A stretch of 43,764 bases of DNA, from contig SSNU01000143.1 in the NCBI GenBank assembly GCA_012064415.1, forward strand, positions 143,876-187,639. The letters run 5' to 3'. Below, in pieces: positions 39,744 through 43,764 of the stretch; the stretch's first letter is position 1; every line of letters starts with the position of its first letter. The translations under genes and the position numbers were made by a program. This stretch comes from Gyrodactylus bullatarudis. Lineage: Eukaryota > Platyhelminthes > Monogenea > Gyrodactylidea > Gyrodactylidae. The notes below the pieces were generated by a model. The model saw only the letters and a list, made by a program, of their open reading frames with translations. It was not told the DNA's origin and made no database searches.

Positions 39744-41097
39744 ATGCCACGACGTGATGTGCCCCTTGGTTCCAAAACTCTGTTCGAAAAGAAATATCCA
39801 GATGAATTCAAATCAACTATTGATGGAAAATTATGGTGCAAAATTTGTTTCCGGCATGTCGCTTCTTTAATGTAAAGCAGCATCGAAAAAACTAATGTTC
39901 ACAACAAAGCTATTAGTAAGATTACAAAACAGACTGAACTTGAAGTGGAGAATTACGATATTCACAAGTTGCTAATAGATGTTATTCTTAAACTTGAAAA
40001 AATTTGGATACTTAATAGCAATGACCTCAGACTGTTCTTCAAAGATACATTTAAATTAAATTCGCTTTCGCACGAAATCTACAGAAGAATGCTTGCAGAT
40101 ATTTACGATGAGAAGAAATCTGTGATAAAATCAAAACTCAAAGATCAAAATTCTTTCCTAATTGCCGATGAATCGGAGGTATCAGGATCGAAATATATTA
40201 ATATTCTTGGAGGCATTCTTATCGAACCAGATACGAGCTATATACTGAGATCGATAAAATTGAATGAATAAATGACAATGCTTAAGGTTGTACATTATCT
40301 GCAAGAGACTGTACTGGAATATGGTATTCTAAAAGAGAATGTTAACCTCATCATCACCGATGCAGCTAGATACAATACGGCTGCTTCTGTTCATCTTAAA
40401 GTTTTATATCCCAATGTTTTTCATATCACCTGTACTACATCTACTTCACAATTGTGCAATGAAAGTAAAAGAGGCCTATCCAAATGTTAACAAGTTAATC
40501 TCTTCAGTCAAAGCTCTTGTAGTCAAAAATAGGCATCATAAGCAACTTTTCGATCAAATAAGCCAGCCACCCAGTGTGATTGTAACTCGTTGGGGGTCTT
40601 GGTTAAAAGCTATAGATTATTATTCTAAAAATCTTGTTCTTGTCCGTGAAATTGTTCTTTCTCTTAATGGTGAAGGTGAAACTATTCAGAAAGCCAAAGA
40701 TGCAGTTTCAATAGAAAGTTTAGTCGCTGATCTAGTGGAGATAACTCAATGTTATTCAAAAATTGTACCTGTGATCGATCAACTTGAATCAAGGAATTGT
40801 ACAATTGAAAAATCTTATCGAATGCTGGCGAATACGGAATTTGGCGATGATCCTATAGCTTTGAAGAAATATTTAATGAAACGATTAGGTGAAAATGATA
40901 TCATGAAGATAAATTCGAAATCAGTTTCATCTATAAACCCATTCCTCTATGAAATCCTTGCTGGTGCACAGTCTACATCATGTGATGTAGAACGATCTTT
41001 TTCAATTTTGAATAATTTATTAAACTCTAAACGAAACTTTAAAGATAACAACTTTGAAATAAACTTCATGCTATATTTTAATAAATTTGTAAAATGA
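39744..41097 (+). pseudogene. hAT transposase, nearly full length, few lesions
   Basis: The start is MPRRDVPLGSKTLFEKKYPD, then KLWCKICFRHV, the remains of a BED-type zinc finger. Frame breaks lie at about 39872 and 39900, the in-frame TAA at 40269, and a frameshift near 40455. Domains: SFLIADESEVSGSKYINIL (first catalytic Asp region), VNLIITDAARYN (second Asp), LLHNCAMKVKEAYPNVNKLI, the insertion domain starting at VIVTRWGSWLKAIDYYSKNL, and the dimerisation region GAQSTSCDVERSFSILNNLL with its catalytic Glu. The last 218 codons from about 40440 are intact. It belongs to the hAT superfamily. The termini were not resolved. Confidence 0.88.
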
Positions 41098-42200
41098 AGT
41101 AAATTCTTTAAAAATATATTATGTATTATGCCTTTTATTAATATATTATTAATCAAATGTTACTTATTGCTTGTGAGATAGGAAGATATATTTTCAGGTA
41201 TTAAAATAATACATTAAAACTGATTTATAATACTTTAAAATTCGTAAGATCTTAAAAAATATTTTAGTGTATTATTTTGTGAGGCTCTAGTTATAACATA
41301 ATCTCATACGATACATTAGTAGAAAGACTTTTAGATATATTATCAGTTTGTTTTTTTGAAAACCTGAACTTCATCTTGAATATATTTTAATTGATCTAGT
41401 TAACCAAGTGTTATTATAATAAATAAATTGTTACGTACTCTTATTTTTTCATTTTCATTTTTACAACATTCAATTACATTAATATTGATTTTCAATTTTC
41501 ATCAATCAAATCATATCATCGCGAAAAAGGAGCGATTTGTGTTCGATGAAATAAAAAAAAATTGTTACGAAGTGTATACTATTCAATACGCAATTAATGA
41601 CCAAATTGAACGCAGTTTATTTATTTAAAGTTCAAGACCTCCCCATATACTTTTCCATAACCGATTTTAGTCATTTTTGTCGCTTCATAAAATAGCCTGC
41701 TTGCAAAAAAGTAATTTTGTCAAATTTGTCAAGAGTTGGATAAAAGAGTTTTGGACATTCTCAACTTATCTAGAGGAAATTTCTACTTAAAGGAGCAGCA
41801 TATTCCTTCAAGAGTCAAATCAGATAGAGACAGAAGAACAGGCTCTTTATGCAAGATATAAACATATCATTTTTGTCAATTCTATTAGAAATTTTCTCAA
41901 AGATTTACATTATAATTATTTTACATTACTTATCTTTTCTTATGTGTTCGTCGCATATGAGTAGATTGTATACTTTTCCAGTATTTAAAACTCATAAGGC
42001 CGTATACGATCTGATCCAGATCAAGCAGAAAGAGATTTCATATGAAATAATTATCAAGGTAAAAGTTATTTAGATAGCTTTCAGAAATCAAAGGCCAAAA
42101 AGAATTTCGATCCAAGTGTCTCTGTTTTCTTATGGGTTCGAAAGGGTTAATTTGTAAAATCTCCGAAAAAAAATTCAGTCAAATTTTTTGCATATATATT
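41098..42200. other. no recognisable gene
   Basis: AT-rich. ORFs 41428-41628 and 41849-42073 have no recognised motifs. GAGGCTCTAGTTATAAC (41281) shares a short string with TAGGCTCTAG at 39138, perhaps related to the hAT ends. Confidence 0.35.
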
Positions 42201-42338
42201 TTAAGTCAAAATCTCTCTGAGATTCTCCATGGTATTTAAATCTGGGCTCTGAGCTGGACAAGCTGATATATTTCTTTCTGAAAACCATTGATTGTTGAGG
42301 CAGATAAATGGTAAGGCAATATCTTGTTTAAAAAATGA
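42201..42338 (-). pseudogene. Tc1-like transposase C-terminal scrap
   Basis: The minus strand reads SFFKQDIALPFICLNNQWFS then ACPAQSPDLNTMENLREILT to a stop at 42201. FKQD (normally FQQD) holds the second catalytic Asp. QSPDLNTMENL matches QSPDLNPIENLW with the catalytic Glu. The spacing from Asp to Glu is consistent with a DD34E-type element. The N-terminal two thirds were not found. Confidence 0.8.
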
Positions 42339-43764
42339 GTTCTACATTAATTAAGGGTGATTACTGATCTTTTAACAACTTATACGAAATCAAATTGAGC
42401 TTTTCATCTATAAATTCAATATAACCGACCCTGATATTATGAATATGGTTATGTACGGTAACGAGAAGTAATAAGCAAATTAAAATTTAATTACATTTAA
42501 AGTTTTGAATTTACTATTTTAAGTTTTAAGAAAGACATAAATACGATTACAACTCCCATCAAAAAGGGAAAAAGGGGTTGAATGTTTTCGTTACACTTTA
42601 GGCAAGTCACTTGCTTATTGCATAACCATAGACCGTACATACTAATATGCATATACCGAAAAGAGGTAGAGACGGGAAATATTTTTGTTACACTTTAAAC
42701 GCTGAAAGTGTAATTAATTGATCTTTTTGAATGTTAAAAATTGTTCTGAAAGCTCTTTAAGGTAACAAGACGAGCAAACTCAGTTATAAACTGGTAACAT
42801 TTAATTTTTCGTTATCATTCAATCCTGAATAATGCTTATGTATGTCAATTTAATTTTTCATTTTTACCAATGAAGAGGAAACGAGGATAATTAACAGCTC
42901 TAGTGAGAATAATCTGCTGAATAGTTTTAGAGTCAGCCTGGCAAGAAAAATTGATTGCCATTTTCGTTTAAAATGATTGTGTTATAAAGTTGATATACGA
43001 AAGGCTCTCAAAGCTCTACTCATCGTCAGCTAATTTAATCATGAGTATATAGGGGTCGAAGTTATATATTTTTTGATTCTTGGAAAAAGAATTGCAAAGT
43101 TTTAATGCTCGTATTCGATTATTTTCTTGTATATTCAGTTCAAAAGTACCATTGATTATCCAGGAAACAGATTATTTGGAAAATCATCCTAATGTTCATA
43201 TCGGAGTTTTAAGGTGACCAATCTTCTGAATTTTAGTGGCTTTAAATAATGAATTTCTTGAAAATAGTGACTTAATTTGCAATAAATAAATAAGGGATTG
43301 AATGTAAACAAGGAATATAAATGAATGGCTAGAAGATTTTGAGGCTAAAATTTTTAATAACAAAAAATAATTGCAACAAACTACTTGGTAAAAAATGAGA
43401 GAGGTATTACTCTGTTTCCATTCATATCGCGTAATAATAAATTTGTATTTTTTTTAAAATTGGTAAACAATTTCGAATCAATTTTCCTTAGTAGTATTCA
43501 ATACACATTAAAAAATCTTTTGATATATCTCTGGTCGCATAAGGTTAAGTATTAAGGTGAGACGATTAATATATTGTGAGAAACATTACTTCGGTCACTA
43601 CAGGTAAAAGCTCCGATTCGTTGATGCTATGAATTATTTTTTGAATCGCATTTTGTTATATACCTTTTTGGAACCTCTGTTGAAGATAATCTTGTATTCT
43701 GATTGGTCTAATATGTATGATATATGAGTATGTATGCCTAGGTTTATTGTATCCTGAAATAATG
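42339..43764. other. no recognisable gene
   Basis: AT-rich to the end of the window. A short direct repeat (TTTTCGTTACACTTTA near 42586 and TTTTTGTTACACTTTA near 42683) and one ATTCTGATTGGTC box (about 43695) are the only structures noted. Confidence 0.35.

Noticed and set aside
39593..39883. 96-codon minus-strand ORF
   Set aside because: Shadow of the hAT N-terminal frame; no recognised protein features.
39454..41290. CTAGG-type strings as hAT termini
   Set aside because: The strings are in direct or ambiguous orientation and do not form a clear inverted pair around the transposase.
1..43764. tRNA, rRNA and CRISPR arrays
   Set aside because: No tRNA B-box-like GGTTCGAATCC cloverleaf, no rRNA-like GC-rich conserved block and no regularly spaced short repeats were seen.

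Overview
This is an AT-rich, gene-poor stretch of a eukaryotic nuclear genome, most likely an invertebrate animal. The evidence is the absence of any bacterial-style gene, the spliceosomal-type GT-AG intron in one transposase, and the mix of transposon families: pogo/CENP-B-like, Tc1-like, hAT, a LINE with ORF1 and an endonuclease, and abundant GIY-YIG-bearing Penelope-like retroelements (PLEs). An AT-rich arthropod such as a copepod or insect would fit, but the sequence does not name the species. No convincing host gene, tRNA, rRNA or CRISPR array was seen. Nearly everything recognisable is a decayed mobile element.

Layout. 0-2.4 kb: a pogo-like transposase relic whose two halves are joined in frame by removing a 53-bp intron, then two head-to-head pieces of a Tc1-like element. 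4.3-6 kb: a deleted PLE copy (+), a promoter-like segment, and an RT scrap of another PLE (-). 6.9-10.8 kb: two unrecognised small ORFs, a 0.9-kb element with ~287-bp inverted arms, and three pogo-like fragments. 11-17 kb: a GIY-YIG fragment, two copies of a LINE ORF1 (one followed by the ORF2 endonuclease), and a small inverted-repeat element. 17.4-25.5 kb: a second Tc1-like relic, then a PLE cluster containing an inverted, circularly permuted copy lodged inside a + strand copy, a pogo-like relic, and a lone PLE 3' end. 25.8-32.1 kb: inverted-repeat elements, one enclosing a GC-rich ORF and a ribozyme-like motif. 33.3-34.8 kb: two identical 719-bp tandem units. 36-39.1 kb: two further PLE types. 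39.7-41.1 kb: a hAT transposase, the best-preserved transposase here. 42.2 kb: a Tc1-like C-terminal scrap.

The most interesting signal is structural RNA in the PLEs. The lone PLE end at 25239-25275 (-) fits the hammerhead ribozyme consensus at every core position checked, with a 5-bp stem I. About 95 nt upstream, three copies carry a nested hairpin with compensatory base changes in both stems. Four other loci (26.5, 30.3, 38.3, 39.0 kb) share an ATTGG/CCAAT - TATA - CUGANGA module; three of them have exactly eight bases and then GAAA, and two of those share a second possible helix whose two sides change together. Hammerheads in PLEs are known. The covarying hairpin and alternative helix are not something I recognise, and they need alignment of more copies.
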